DNA from: Anaeramoeba ignava
Lineage: Eukaryota > Metamonada > Anaeramoebidae
Assembly (NCBI GenBank): GCA_028826165.1
Contig: JAPDFW010000112.1
Location: forward strand, 120,996 to 184,995
Direction of reading: 5' to 3'
DNA: 64,000 nucleotides
A program made the translations under genes and the position numbers. Shown here piece by piece: positions 24,901-36,700 of this stretch. The notes beneath the pieces are model-generated. The model was not told where the DNA came from. It made no database searches and saw nothing but the letters and a program-made list of their open reading frames with translations. Positions within the stretch are counted from its first letter, which is position 1. Every line of letters begins with the position of its first letter.

Positions 24901-27900
24901 ATTATTGAAAAATTTGAGCTAATTTGATTCCATAGTGTTTCTGATTGCTTAATAATTTCCATATTGTAATTTGCAAAATTAATAAGTATTTGTGCTTTTT
25001 CAACATCAATATTTTCGCTCATCAAAAACACAATTGGCCGCTTCTCATCAGTTTCTTTATTATCCTTCTTTTCGTTAACATTTTCTTTAAGATTCTTAGT
25101 TGATTGGAGTTTTTTCTCAATTGAAACCAATTTTGACTTCAAATCCTCAATTTTTTGTTTTTCTTCATCAACCATAGATTGGGTAGATTCCAAATCGTTG
25201 GTTTTCTTAACAAGATCTTCTTCAAGTTTCTTTAATTGATCTTCAGCTTTTTTAACTCGAAAATTCCCAGTGTTTGATTTTGATTCTTCATTTTCGACTT
25301 GCTGTTTTTGTTCAGGTTGAGGAGCAGTAAATTTACTCAAAGATTGTGTGTGAGGAATAGGTTTAGCAACAATGTTACTGGGCTGCTCTTTGGGAGGAGA
25401 CTGGAAAGATATACTTGGTTGGGATTGTTGTCTCTTGATTTTTGCAATGATTTCATTGATATCTTTTTTGGGTTCAGTTGTTTGTGTTTGTGGATTCTCA
25501 ACCGCTTTATTTTGTGTAGTAGATGAAGTATAGGATGTTGTGGAAGTTGAGAGAACGGGATTTTTCCTATATTTACTAAAGGGATTCAACACCGTTTTTT
25601 GTGGAAGTGCTTGATTTTCAACCGTTTGTTGATTTTGAACAGAATTTGTATCGTTTGATTTGCTATTCAATACTGGATTGGGTTTCGGGTTCGTTTTTGC
25701 ATTCGATGTCGTGTTGACTGAAGTTGTCATGTTTGTTGTTTTATTCGATGTGTTTTGTGCTGCTTGTTTGTTCATTTTTAATTTTTCTAAAATTGACATT
25801 GTTGATGTGGTTTTTGTTTTTGAAAGTATTTTTTGAACGTTTGATGAAAAGACATTTGGTGTGGATGTTGTTGTTGTTTTTTGAGCTTGTTTTTTTGTTG
25901 GTTTGTTTTTGACTGCTGGACTCCAAAGAAATAAATTAGAAACTAACTTGACAAGTTCAGCTTCATTTGGCTTTAAGGAGATAATAAATGATATTAAAGT
26001 GTATTTTATTATTTTTTATTATTATTTTTTATTATTTTTTATTATTATTTTTACTTTCTCAATATCTGTCTCAGTACAAAATGGTCCAGTAAAGTCTGTT
26101 TGTTTCAATAAATCAAGAAATTTTTGAGATCTTTGTGATTCAATTGGCCATTTTGCAACAGAAACAAAATCAAGATCAGTTGTTGTAATTTCTGATAAAA
26201 GAAACGATAAAGCAATACAATTCTGGAAAAATTCAAATCAAAAATTTAATTCATAAAATATTTAATTCAAAAATATTTAATTCAAAAATATTTAATTTAA
26301 TAATATTTAATTTAAAAATATTTAATTTAATAATATTTAATTTAAAAATATTTAATTTAATAATATTTAATTCAAAAATATTTAATTCAAAAATATTTAA
26401 TTCAAAATATTTAATTTCATAATATTTAATTCAAAAATATTTAATTTCAAAAAATATTTAATTTAATAATATTTAATTCAAAAATATTTAATTTCAAAAA
26501 ATATTTAATTTAATAATATTTAATTTAATAATATTTAATTCATAAATATTTAATTCAAAAATATTTAATTCAAAATATTTAATTTAATAATATTTAATTT
26601 AAAAATATTTAATTTAAAAATATTTAATTCAATAATATTTAATTCAATAATATTTAATTTAATAATATTTAATTTAATAATATTTAATTTAATAATATTT
26701 AATTTAATAATATTTAATTTAATAATATTTAATTTAATAATATTTAATTCATAAATATTTAATTCAAAAATATTTAATTTAATAAATATTTAATTTAATA
26801 ATATTTAATTCATAAATATTTAATTTAATAATATTTAATTTTATAATATTTAATTTAATAAATATTTAATTTAATAATATTTAATTTAATAATATTTAAT
26901 TTAATAAATATTTAATTTAATAATATTTAATTTAATAATATTTAATTTAATAATATTTAATTTAATAATATTTAATTTCAAAAATATTTAATTCATAAAT
27001 ATTTAATTTAATAATATTTAATTTAAAAATATTTAATTTAATAATATTTAATTTAATAAATATTTAATTTAATAATATTTAATTTAATAAATATTTAATT
27101 CAAAAATATTTAATTTAATAAATATTTAATTTAAAAATATTTAATTTAATAAATATTTAATTTAATAAATATTTAATTTAATAATATTTAATTTAATAAT
27201 ATTTAATTTCATAAATATTTAATTTAATAATATTTAATTCAAAAATATTTAATTCAAAAATATTTAATTTAATAATATTTAATTTAATAATATTTAATTC
27301 AAAAATATTTAATTTAATAATATTTAATTTATAAATATTTAATTTAAAAATATTTAATTTAATAATATTTAATTTAATAATATTTAATTATTATAATATT
27401 TAATTTTATAATATTTAATTTAAAATATTTAATTCAATAATATTTAATTCATAAATATTTAATTTAATAATATTTAATTCATAAATATTTAATTTAAAAA
27501 TATTTAATTCATAAATATTTAATTTAATAATATTTAATTTAATAATATTTAATTTAAAAATATTTAATTTAAAAATATTTAATTTAATAATATTTAATTT
27601 AATAATATTTAATTTAATAAATATTTAATTTAATAATATTTAATTCAAAAATATTTAATTTAATAATATTTAATTTAATAATATTTAATTCAAAAATATT
27701 TAATTTAAAAATATTTAATTTAATAAATATTTAATTTAAAAATATTTAATTTAATATATTTAATTCATAAATATTTAATTTAATAATATTTAATTCAATA
27801 ATATTTAATTTAATAATATTTAATTTCAAAATATTTAATTCAATAATATTTAATTCAATAATATTTAATTTCAAAATATTTAATTCAAAAATATTTAATT

Positions 27901-28527
27901 TAATAATATTTAATTTAATAATATTTAATTTAATAATATTTAATTCATAAATATTTAATTCAAAAATATTTAATTTAATAAATATTTAATTTAATAATAT
28001 TTAATTTAATAATATTTAATTTAATAAATATTTAATTCAAAAATATTTAATTCAAAATATTTAATTTAATAATATTTAATTCAAAATATTTAATTCAAAA
28101 ATATTTAATTCAAAAATATTTAATTTCAAAATATTTAATTTCAAAAAATAGCAAATAATAAATATTTAAAATATAAATATAATTATAAATATAAATATAA
28201 ATATAAATATAAATATAAATCTGAATTGAAGAATTCGGGATTTGATTTTAGAAATTTTTAATTAGTAAATGTTCGTTTAGTTTAATCAATTATTCTTATT
28301 GTTTTGGGTTGTTTTTTTTTTCTTATTTTATATTGTTTTACTTTCAAATCTTCGTTAAAATTCGAAATTTCTTTTTGATTTTTGTTCTTTAAATGAAAAT
28401 TAACCCATTTTTGTAATGTTTGAATTGGTGTTAAATTAACATCTTCTGGGTTTGTTTTTAGTAATTTTGCCTCTGCATGAAATGCAACTCGATATAACAA
28501 GGCTCGAACATCAAATGGTAATTCCAT
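21995..28527 (-). CDS. CH domain and PH domain protein with coiled coil (six exons)
   Basis: Splicing reconstructed from GT-AG borders with phase kept at every junction: exons 28342-28527, 26055-26222, 24813-25970, 24270-24600, 24014-24150 and 21995-23329, giving 1,104 residues. Residues 1 to about 118 (exons 1-2) form a calponin-homology-type domain: TPIQTLQKWVNFHL, then ISNFNEDLK at the exon border, then LSFLLSEI, and near its end VKLVSNLF. A Thr/Asn/Pro/Gln-rich linker and a coiled coil (about 25120-25240) follow, then an unrecognised helical region (exons 4-5), then a second Gln/Lys/Ser-rich linker. The last 100 residues form a PH domain with the C-terminal Trp (LDNWMVLI). CH plus PH suggests an actin-associated protein recruited to membrane phosphoinositides. 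Introns are 84, 119 and 212 bp plus two repeat-filled ones of 2,119 and 684 bp. I recognise no exact orthologue. Confidence 0.8.
23330..24013 (-). repeat. Repeat-filled intron of the CH-PH gene (684 bp)
   Basis: It is built almost wholly of short units of the form TATTTTATTATAAATATTT with length variation. On the minus strand it starts with GTAAAAATA after GATAAG and ends with ATTAG before ACTGCTCACC. Both flanking exons stay in frame, which identifies it as an intron rather than intergenic DNA. Confidence 0.85.
26223..28341 (-). repeat. Giant tandem-repeat intron in the CH domain (2,119 bp)
   Basis: About 1.9 kb consists of 15-16-bp units of the form AATATTTAATTTAAT, with TTC or AAA variants, well over 100 copies. 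The minus-strand donor GTAAAACAAT follows the codon for Lys in NFNEDLK, and the acceptor TTTTTCCAG precedes the exon encoding NCIALSFLL. The intron thus splits the CH domain in phase 0. Confidence 0.85.
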
Positions 28528-28982
28528 TTCGATAAAATTTTTGTTTTTTTTTTTTTTTTATTTTTTTTTAAAAAATAACAAAAAAAAAAAGAAAAGAAAA
28601 AAAATGGAAATAAGAAAAGAAAAAAAAAAGAAAAAATGATTCTAAAAAAAAATTTTTTGTTCTTATTGTTATTATTTTTTTTATCTTTTTATTATTGTTT
28701 ATTTATTTTTATTTTTATTTATTTTTTTTTTTGCTTTTTTTATTTTTATTTTTATTTTTGTTAATCCAAAATTATTTTAAAAAAATAAAATAAAACAAAC
28801 AAAAATTTAATTTTCTTCTTTCATATTTTTTTATTCCAAATTAATTTTAGAATAAAAAGTAAAAAATTTGGATTTGATTTTGATTGTAAAATTTGTTTTT
28901 TTAATTAGTAAAAATAAAATAACATAAATTAATTATAAAAATTAATTATAAAAATTAATTAATTAATTATATTAATTATAAA
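28528..28982. other. AT-rich spacer between two minus-strand genes
   Basis: It holds poly-A and poly-T tracts and (TTTTTA)n. Because both neighbours are on the minus strand, it must contain the 5' flank of the CH-PH gene (a T-tract directly beyond its ATG at 28527) and the 3' end of the kinase gene. I see no reading frame. Confidence 0.5.
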
Positions 28983-31900
28983 TTATTTCTCATCATTGCT
29001 TTTTGAATTGAGTAATTCCTTAACAACATTTGATTGAAAACTATAATTTTTAAATATTTTTTGTTCTTCCTGAGTTAAAATTGAAGAAACTTCTAAAGGT
29101 GGAATCCAATTATTCTTTTCAATATTTTGAAAAAGTGGCTAATAAAAATAAATTTAAAAATAAATTTAAAAATAAATTTAAAGTTTAAAATGTTTTTTGA
29201 AAAAGTGGAATAAAAAGTACTTTAGGAATAAGAGGAGGTGTTAAGCTTTTTTTCGCAATTTGTTCCCAATCAATTCCTTTAAAAAATTCATGTTTTTGAA
29301 TTTCTTGAAAACCATTATAACCAATTCTTTCATTTGGATTTTTTTCCAAAAGCTAAAAATAAAAAAAAATTATTTAAGAAATTTTCCCTAAAAAAAAAAT
29401 TTTTTTTTTTGATTAAATTTTAATCTTGTACTTTTGCTATCAAATCTCCACAAGGTTTAGAAATTAATTCATCAATGATTGGTTTATCATTTAATATTTG
29501 ATCAAGCATTTTTGTTTGATCTGGTGAATAAAAAGGAGGCTAAATCAAAATTTTCAAAATTCAAAAAATAAATAAATCGAAATTCGGAATAAAAATGAAA
29601 AAAAACTTACCAAACCATGAAACATTTCATATAAAATAACTCCTACACTATAAAAATCAGAAGCAAAAGTCGGATTTTGAATTTTAAGTAATTCTGGAGC
29701 TAAATTAAATTAATTTAGGTTTTTTTTTTGGGATTTAATTTGAAAATTTTAAAGATATTTTTTATTATAACAAAATATACCCATATAAGCAAAAGTTCCA
29801 CAAACAATTGGTGGATTTATTCTTGTTGATGTTTCTTTGATTATATCAGTTGCAGAATCAAAATCTATGATTCGAATATGACCGTCTTGAGCTGAAATTA
29901 AAATATTTTCAGGTTTTATATCACTATTCAAAGAAAACATTTCAATTTAATTTATAATTTAATTTATAATTTTATTTATAATTTAATTTATAATTTAATT
30001 TATAATTTAATTTATAATTTAATTTATAATTTGTTTATAATTTTATTTATAATTTAATTTATAATTTAATTTATAATTTTATTTATAATTTTATTTATAA
30101 TTTAATTTATAATTTTATTTATAATTTTATTTATAATTTAATTTATAATTTTATTTATAATTTAATTTATAATTTAATTTATAATTTAATTTATAATTTA
30201 ATTTATAATTTTTATTTATAATTTTATTTATAATTTAATTTATAATTTTTATATTTTATTTTATATTTTATTTATATTTTAATTTTAATTTTAATTTATA
30301 ATTTTATTTATAATTTTATTTATAATTTTATTTATAATTTTATTTATATTTTTATTTATTATTTTAATTTATAATTTTATTTATAATTTTATTTATAATT
30401 TTATTTATAATTTTAATTTATAATTTTTATTTATAATTTAATTTATAATTTAATTTATAATTTTATTTATAATTTTATTTATAATTTAATTTAATTTTAA
30501 TTTATAATTTTATTTATAATTTTATTTATAATTTAATTTATAATTTAATTTATAATTTAATTTATAATTTAATTTATAATTTTATTTATAATTTTATTTA
30601 TAATTTAATTTATAATTTAATTTATAATTTAATTTATAATTTTTAATTTATAATTTTATTTATTTATTTATATTTTTATTTATAATTTTATTTATAATTT
30701 AATTTATAATTTAATTTATAATTTTATTTATAATTTTATTTATAATTTTATTTATAATTTTTATTTATAATTTTATTTATATTTTTATTTATATTTTAAT
30801 TTATAATTTTAATTTATAATTTTAATTTATAATTTAATTTTATAATTTAATTTATTATTTTATTTATAATTTTATTTATAATTTAATTTATAATTTTTAT
30901 TTATAATTTAATTTATAATTTTATTTATAATTTTATTTATAATTTTATTTATAATTTTATTTATAATTTTAATTTATAATTTAATTTATAATTTTATTTA
31001 TAATTTAATTTTATAATTTAATTTATAATTTAATTTATAATTTTATTTATAATTTAATTTATAATTTTATTTATAATTTTATTTATATTTTTATTTTTTT
31101 TTTTATTTTATATTTTAATTTATAATTTAATTTATAATTTAATTTATAATTTAATTTATAATTTAATTTATAATTTTATTTATAATTTTATTTATTATTT
31201 AATTTATAATTTTATTTATTATTTTAATTTATTATTTTATTTATATTTTAATTTATAATTTTATTTATATTTTTATTTATAATTTTATTTATAATTTTAT
31301 TTATAATTTTATTTATATTTTTATTTATAATTTTATTTATAATTTTATTTATAATTTTATTTATAATTTTATTTATAATTTTATTTATAATTTTAATTTA
31401 TAATTTAATTTATAATTTTATTTATAATTTTATTTATAATTTTAATTTATAATTTTATTTATAATTTAATTTATAATTTAATTTATAATTTTATTTATAA
31501 TTTTAATTTATAATTTTATTTATAATTTTATTTATAATTTTATTTAATTTTTTTTATTTATAATTTAATTTATAATTTTTATTTATAATTTTATTTATTA
31601 TTTTTATTTATAATTTTATTTATTATTTTATTTATAATTTTAATTACAATTTTATTTATAATTTAATTTATAATTTTTATTTATAATTTAATTTATAATT
31701 TTATTTATAATTTTATTTATAATTTTATTTATAATTTTATTTATAATTTAATTTATAATTTTATTTATAATTTTATTTATAATTTAATTTATAATTTTAT
31801 TTATAATTTTATTTATAATTTTATTTATAATTTTATTTATAATTTTATTTATAATTTAATTTATAATTTAATTTATAATTTTATTTTATAATTTTTATTT

Positions 31901-32664
31901 ATAATTTATTTTTTTATTTATAAATTTTATTTATAATTTTATTTATAATTTTATATAATTTTATTTATAATTTAATTTATAATTTTAATTTATTATTTTA
32001 ATTTATTATTTTATTTATATTTTAATTTATAATTTTATTTATATTTTTATTTATAATTTTATTTATAATTTTATTTATAATTTTATTTATAATTTAATTT
32101 ATAATTTTATTTATAATTTTATTTATAATTTTATTTATAATTTTATTTATAATTTTAATTTATAATTTTATTTATAATTTAATTTATAATTTAATTTATA
32201 ATTTTATTTATAATTTTATTTATAATTTTATTTATAATTTAAAGTTACCCATGAATGATTCCAAAAGTATGGATCCAATCTAAAGCAACTAAAATCTCTG
32301 CGATATAAAATCTCCAAAAATCCTCACCAAAATTATCAGTTTGATGCATAATATGAGTCAACTCCGGACCATGAATGAATTCAAAAACCAAATACAAATT
32401 ATCTTCATCTTGAAAAGAACCAAAAGCATTAGAAACAAAAGGACCTGAAAGTTGAATTGCAAGATTTCTTTCTTTGAAAACATTTTGAACCAGATCTTTT
32501 GTTATGATCTCTTTTTTATTATATTGTTTAATCGCAACTTGTTGTTTTGTTAGTTTCTCTATTGCTAAAAATAATTTAGAACTGTGTCCTCTTGCAATTT
32601 CCGTTATTAACTGAAAATTTTTTGCATCAATTCTTTTATTAAAATCACAACAAATATTTCCCAT
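28983..32664 (-). CDS. AGC-type protein kinase with MGNICC N terminus
   Basis: Six exons with GT-AG borders and kept phase: 32249-32664, 29781-29923, 29611-29699, 29432-29539, 29221-29352 and 28983-29138, giving 347 residues. The start MGNICC fits N-myristoylation plus palmitoylation, so membrane attachment is likely. The kinase core has VAIK (ATP-anchoring Lys), KERN (helix C Glu), HGDIKPEN in place of HRDxKPEN, DFD in place of DFG, CGTFAYMAPE, and ERIGY late in the C-lobe. The tail ends with FKNYSF, which matches the AGC hydrophobic motif FxxF/YS/TF. Oddities: the glycine loop is ARGHSSK with one of three Gly, the HRD Arg is Gly, the DFG Gly is Asp, and the usual activation-loop Thr before CGT is replaced (PIVCGT). 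The catalytic Asp residues of both motifs remain. Activity therefore cannot be assumed. Intron 1 is 2,325 bp of tandem repeat; the others are 71-82 bp. Confidence 0.9.
29924..32248 (-). repeat. Giant tandem-repeat intron of the AGC kinase gene (2,325 bp)
   Basis: It is almost entirely units of 11-13 bp, AATTTTATTTAT or AATTTAATTTAT. The minus-strand donor is GTAACTTT after CATGG, and the acceptor is TTTGAATAG before TGATATAAAACC. Splicing joins the His-Gly of the catalytic loop to DIKPEN, so the intron interrupts the catalytic motif itself. Confidence 0.9.
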
Positions 32665-33097
32665 TTGTTTTATTTTTAATAAGAAAAAAAATTATAAAAA
32701 AAAAAAAAAGAAAATTGTTTGTTGATAATTTTTTTTTTTGGATTAAAAAAAAAATGATAAAAAATTTTTTAATTAAATTTTTTTTTATTAATTAATTATT
32801 TAAAAAGATCAAAATAAATAATAAAATTAAAAATAAAATAAAAAATAATTTATAATTAAATTGTTAATTTTAATTTGATCTGTTAAAGAAATAAAAGAAG
32901 AATTAAAATTAACAAAATAAAATTAAAAATAAAAATTTATTTTTTTTAGGGGATCCTTTTAAAATTTAAAGAATTACAATTATAATCAATAAATAATTAA
33001 TTAAAAATATCTTAAATTCTTGTAATCAAAGTCAAATCTTTTATTTTATTTTTATTTTTTTTTTTATTTTTTTATTTTTTTTTTTTTTGGAAGGAAA
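32665..33097. other. Divergent promoter region, AT-rich
   Basis: It lies between the kinase start (- strand) and the coiled-coil gene start (+ strand), so it should hold both promoters. It contains poly-A/T tracts and a long T-tract (about 33045-33088) just before the plus-strand ATG. I see no clear TATA or other element in such AT-rich DNA. Confidence 0.45.
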
Positions 33098-33643
33098 ATG
33101 GACAAAAAAATTCAATTAAAAAATATCAAAAATAAAAAAAGAAAATCAATAGAAGAAACAAAAGAAAATCTTCCAATTCAATCAATATTAAAAAACCCAG
33201 TAAAATAACAAAATAAAAAAAAATCAAAAAAAAAAATAACCAAAAAATAAATTTTTTTTTATTGATTATTTTGATCAAAAAAGAAAAAAGGAAAAAAAAA
33301 AGAAGAAAAACAAAAAGAAGAAGAATTAGAATTAGAATTAAATTTTGAGAAAGAAGAAGATTATTATTTATGGGCAAATCAATTATTTGAAGAATTAATT
33401 TCCCAAAATGAAGAATTTGAAAAAAAAATTGAAGAATTTATTCATTTATTTTCTTCTCAAATGGAAACTTTTTGGAAATTATTCATTCAAAAAATGAAAA
33501 ATATTAAAAATAATATTAAAAATAATTCCAAATTGTTTTCAAAAGAAATTAAACAAATTCATCAAGAAAATCAACAATTATTTGTTGAAATTTCTTCAAT
33601 TAAACATCATTCAAAACAATTAGATAAATCTTTATCAAATTGA
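33098..33643 (+). CDS. Small Lys/Glu-rich coiled-coil protein
   Basis: Two exons, 33098-33199 and 33284-33643, joined across an 84-bp intron (GTAAAATAAC to CAAAAAAG) in phase 0, giving 153 residues. Exon 1 is basic (KNKKRKS). Exon 2 has a Lys/Glu run, then a predicted amphipathic helix of about 90 residues containing WANQLFEEL and QMETFWKLF. No known domain is recognised. The general form recalls small nuclear or chromosome-associated coiled-coil proteins, but that is only a similarity of style. The ATG follows a long T-tract, as for other genes in this window. Confidence 0.65.
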
Positions 33644-33671
33644 TCTTTTTTCTTGATTAAAACAACAATTA

Positions 33672-35690
33672 AATAAAGATTTGATCAAATTTATTTCAAA
33701 ATTTAGAATATAAATTAAAAATGATTTATTTATAAATTATTAATAAATTATTTGAAAATAAGAAATATTTGATTAAAATTAATAATTTATTATTTAAAAA
33801 TGTTTATTTTAAATAATAAAATATTTAATTAAATTTATTTCAAAATTTAAGATTTAAATTAAAAATGATTTATTTATAAATTATTAATAAATTATTTGAA
33901 AATAAGAAATATTTAATTAAAATAAATAATTTATTAATTAAAAATGTTTATTTTAAATAATAAAATATTTAATTAAATTTATTTCAAAAAATTTAGAATA
34001 TAAATTAAAAATGATTTATTTATAAATTATTTATAAATTATTTGAAAATAAGAAATATTGAATTAAAATAAATAATTTATTAATTAAAAATGTTTATTTT
34101 GAATAATAAAATATTTAATCAAATTTATTTCAAAATTTAAAATATAAATTAAAAATTATTTATTTATAAATTATTAATAAATTATTTGAAAATAAAGAAA
34201 TATTTGATTAAAATTAATAATTTATTATTTAAAAATGTTTATTTTAAATAATAAAATATTTAATCAAATTTATTTCAAAATTTAGAATATAAATTAAAAA
34301 TGATTTATTTTATAAATTATTAATAAATTATTTGAAAAATAAGAAATATTTGATTAAAATTAATAATTTATTAATTAAAAATGTTTATTTTAAATAATAG
34401 AAGATTTAATCAAATTTATTTCAAAATTTAGAATATAAATTAAAAAGGATTTATTTATAAATTATTGATAAATTATTTGAAAATAAGAAATATTTGATTA
34501 AAATTAATAATTTATTATTTAAAAATGTTTATTTTAAATAATAAAAAGATTTGATCAAATTTATTTCAAAATTTCAGAATATAAATTAAAAAGGATTTAT
34601 TTATAAATTATTAATAAATTATTTGAAAATAAGAAATATTTGATTAAAATTAATAATTTATTAATTAAAAATGTTTATTTTAAATAATAAAATATTTAAT
34701 TAAAATTATTTCAAAATTTAAAATATAAATTAAAAATGATTTATTTATAAATTATTTATAAATTATTTGGAAATAAGAAATATTGAATTAAAATTAATAA
34801 TTTATTAATTAAAAATGTTTATTTTGAATAACAAAATATTTAATTAAATTTATTTCAAAATTTAGAATATAAATTAAAAATGATTTATTTATAAATTATT
34901 TATAAATTATTTGAAAATAAGAAATATTTGATTAAAATTAGTAATTTATTAATTAAAAATGTTTATTTTGAATAACAAAATATTTAATCAAAATTATTTC
35001 AAAATTTAGAATATAAATTAAAAAGGATTTATTTATAAATTATTAATAAATTATTTGAAAATAAGAAATATTTGATTAAAATTAATAGTTTATTAATTAG
35101 AAATGTTTATTTTGAATAATAAAATATTTAATTAAATTTATTTCAAAATTTAGAATATAAATTAAAAATGATTTATTTATAAATTATTTATAAATTATTT
35201 GGAAATTAAAAATATTTGATTAAAATTAATAATTTATTAATTAAAAATGTTTATTTTAAATAATAAAATATTTGATTAAAATTATTTCAAAATTTAGAAT
35301 ATAAATTAAAAAGGATTTATTTATAAATTATTAATAAATTATTTGAAAATAAGAAATATTTAATTAAAATAAATAATTTATTAATTAAAAATGTTTATTT
35401 TGAATAATAAAATATTTAATTAAATTTATTTCAAAATTTAGAATATAAATTAAAAATGATTTATTTATAAATTATTAATAAATTATTTGAAAATAAGAAA
35501 TATTTGATTAAAATTAATAATTTATTAATTAAAAATGTTTATTTTAAATAATAAAATATTTAATCAAATTTATTTCAAAATTTAAAATATAAATTAAAAA
35601 TGATTTATTTATAAATTATTAATAAATTATTTGAAAATAAGAAATATTTGATTAAAATTAATAATTTATTAATTAGAAACTAATATTTAT
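33672..35690. repeat. Satellite array, about 14 units of ~145 bp
   Basis: Landmarks such as TTATTTCAAAATTTAGAATA and AAAAATGTTTATTTT recur about every 145 bp. Units differ by a few substitutions and small indels, such as GGATTT for TGATTT and GAATAA for AAATAA. No reading frame or RNA gene is seen. Unit length and sequence differ from the tRNA-linked array at 18818. Confidence 0.9.
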
Positions 35691-35843
35691 TTATTAAGAA
35701 TATAAATGAAAAAAAAATAATTTATTTATAAGTTAATTTTTGACATATTCAGTTTAAAAAAAAAGCAAAAAAAAAATGTCTATTTTTTAAATTCATTTTT
35801 CTTTTTCGAATTTTTAATTGAAAGATTTTTCTTTTTTTTTAAA

Positions 35844-36215
35844 ATGAATCCAATATTTTTCTTTTTGTTTTTGTTTTTCTTTCTTATTTTAGGATCATTA
35901 TCTTTTCCATCTATGAAAACAACAGATAACACAATTATAAGTTACTATAGTGATAAAGATTGTTCACAATTAGTAAATTCAATTAATATGACTGCTAATG
36001 TTTGCAAAGATCTATCTGGAGAAACTTTTGGTCAATCAGCTACAACTTCAGTTACAACAACTATTTACTTTTATGAATCTACTGATGATTGTTCTGGTAA
36101 TGGTGATGCAGACTATGCTCAAGCAGGTTTTTGTCATAATGATAATGGTTCTGGTTTAGTTTCATTTCAATTTTTTGTTATTGCTCTTTTTCTTTCTCTT
36201 TTCTTTCTCTTTTAA
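35844..36215 (+). CDS. Small secreted or GPI-anchored Cys-containing protein
   Basis: 123 residues with no visible intron. The first 20 residues form a hydrophobic Phe/Leu-rich signal peptide ending near GSLSFP. The mature part is Ser/Thr/Asp-rich with four Cys (KDCSQ, NVCKD, DDCSG, GFCHN) that could form two disulfides, and it contains an NxT glycosylation site (NMTAN). The last 18 residues are again hydrophobic with nothing after them, after a small-residue stretch NGSGL, which is the layout of a GPI-anchor signal. The role is unknown; a cell-surface protein is likely. The T-rich upstream tract and ATG context match neighbouring genes. Confidence 0.75.
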   Translation: MNPIFFFLFLFFFLILGSLSFPSMKTTDNTIISYYSDKDCSQLVNSINMTANVCKDLSGETFGQSATTSVTTTIYFYESTDDCSGNGDADYAQAGFCHNDNGSGLVSFQFFVIALFLSLFFLF

Positions 36216-36322
36216 TTAAGCAAAACAACCACCTTTTTTTTTCTCTTTCATTTTTATTTTCAATTCATTTTCTTTTCATTTTCAATCCATTTTCAATCCA
36301 TTTTCAATTAAAAAACAAAACA

Positions 36323-36353
<31 letters not shown>

Positions 36354-36362
36354 TATTTAAAA

Positions 36363-36667
36363 AAAGAAAAGAAAAACAATATAAATTTCCTAAATTAATA
36401 TTAATAATGAGAAGTGAATTATATCGAGGAATGTTTTTATCTGTAACAGAAGATACTTCTAATAAAGTTACAGATTATAGTGAATTAAGTAATAAATCAT
36501 TTCAAATATTTGAATATTGGATTTATTCAAATCAAATTAAAGATGAAATTCAAATTACACAAGAAATAATTAATGAAATTCAAATAGGAATTGATTATTT
36601 TCAATTAAATCAAACAAATCCAAATTTATTTGATTTATTAATTAAAAAATTTAATAATCAAAATTAA
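36363..36667 (+). pseudogene. Truncated 3' copy of the RCC1-BTB gene
   Basis: These 305 bases are a near-identical copy of 38207-38511, the 3' end of the next gene, with only a handful of substitutions. They encode the last ~100 residues (from EKQYKFPKL to KFNNQN) and the stop. Upstream of 36363 the similarity ends abruptly in (TTTTTA)n sequence, so RCC1 and most BTB sequence is missing. It could still be read as an 86-residue ORF from the internal Met, but a duplication remnant is more likely. Confidence 0.8.
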
Positions 36668-36700
36668 AAATCATTTTTTTTCATTTTTTTCTTTTCTAAA

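Noticed and set aside
18818-35690. Regularly spaced repeats as CRISPR arrays
   Set aside because: Units are contiguous, 11-172 bp, with no unique spacers or cas genes, in a nuclear genome with spliceosomal introns.
36407-36667. Independent 86-residue BTB gene
   Set aside because: It is a near-identical copy of the 3' end of the downstream RCC1-BTB gene without its own N-terminal domains.
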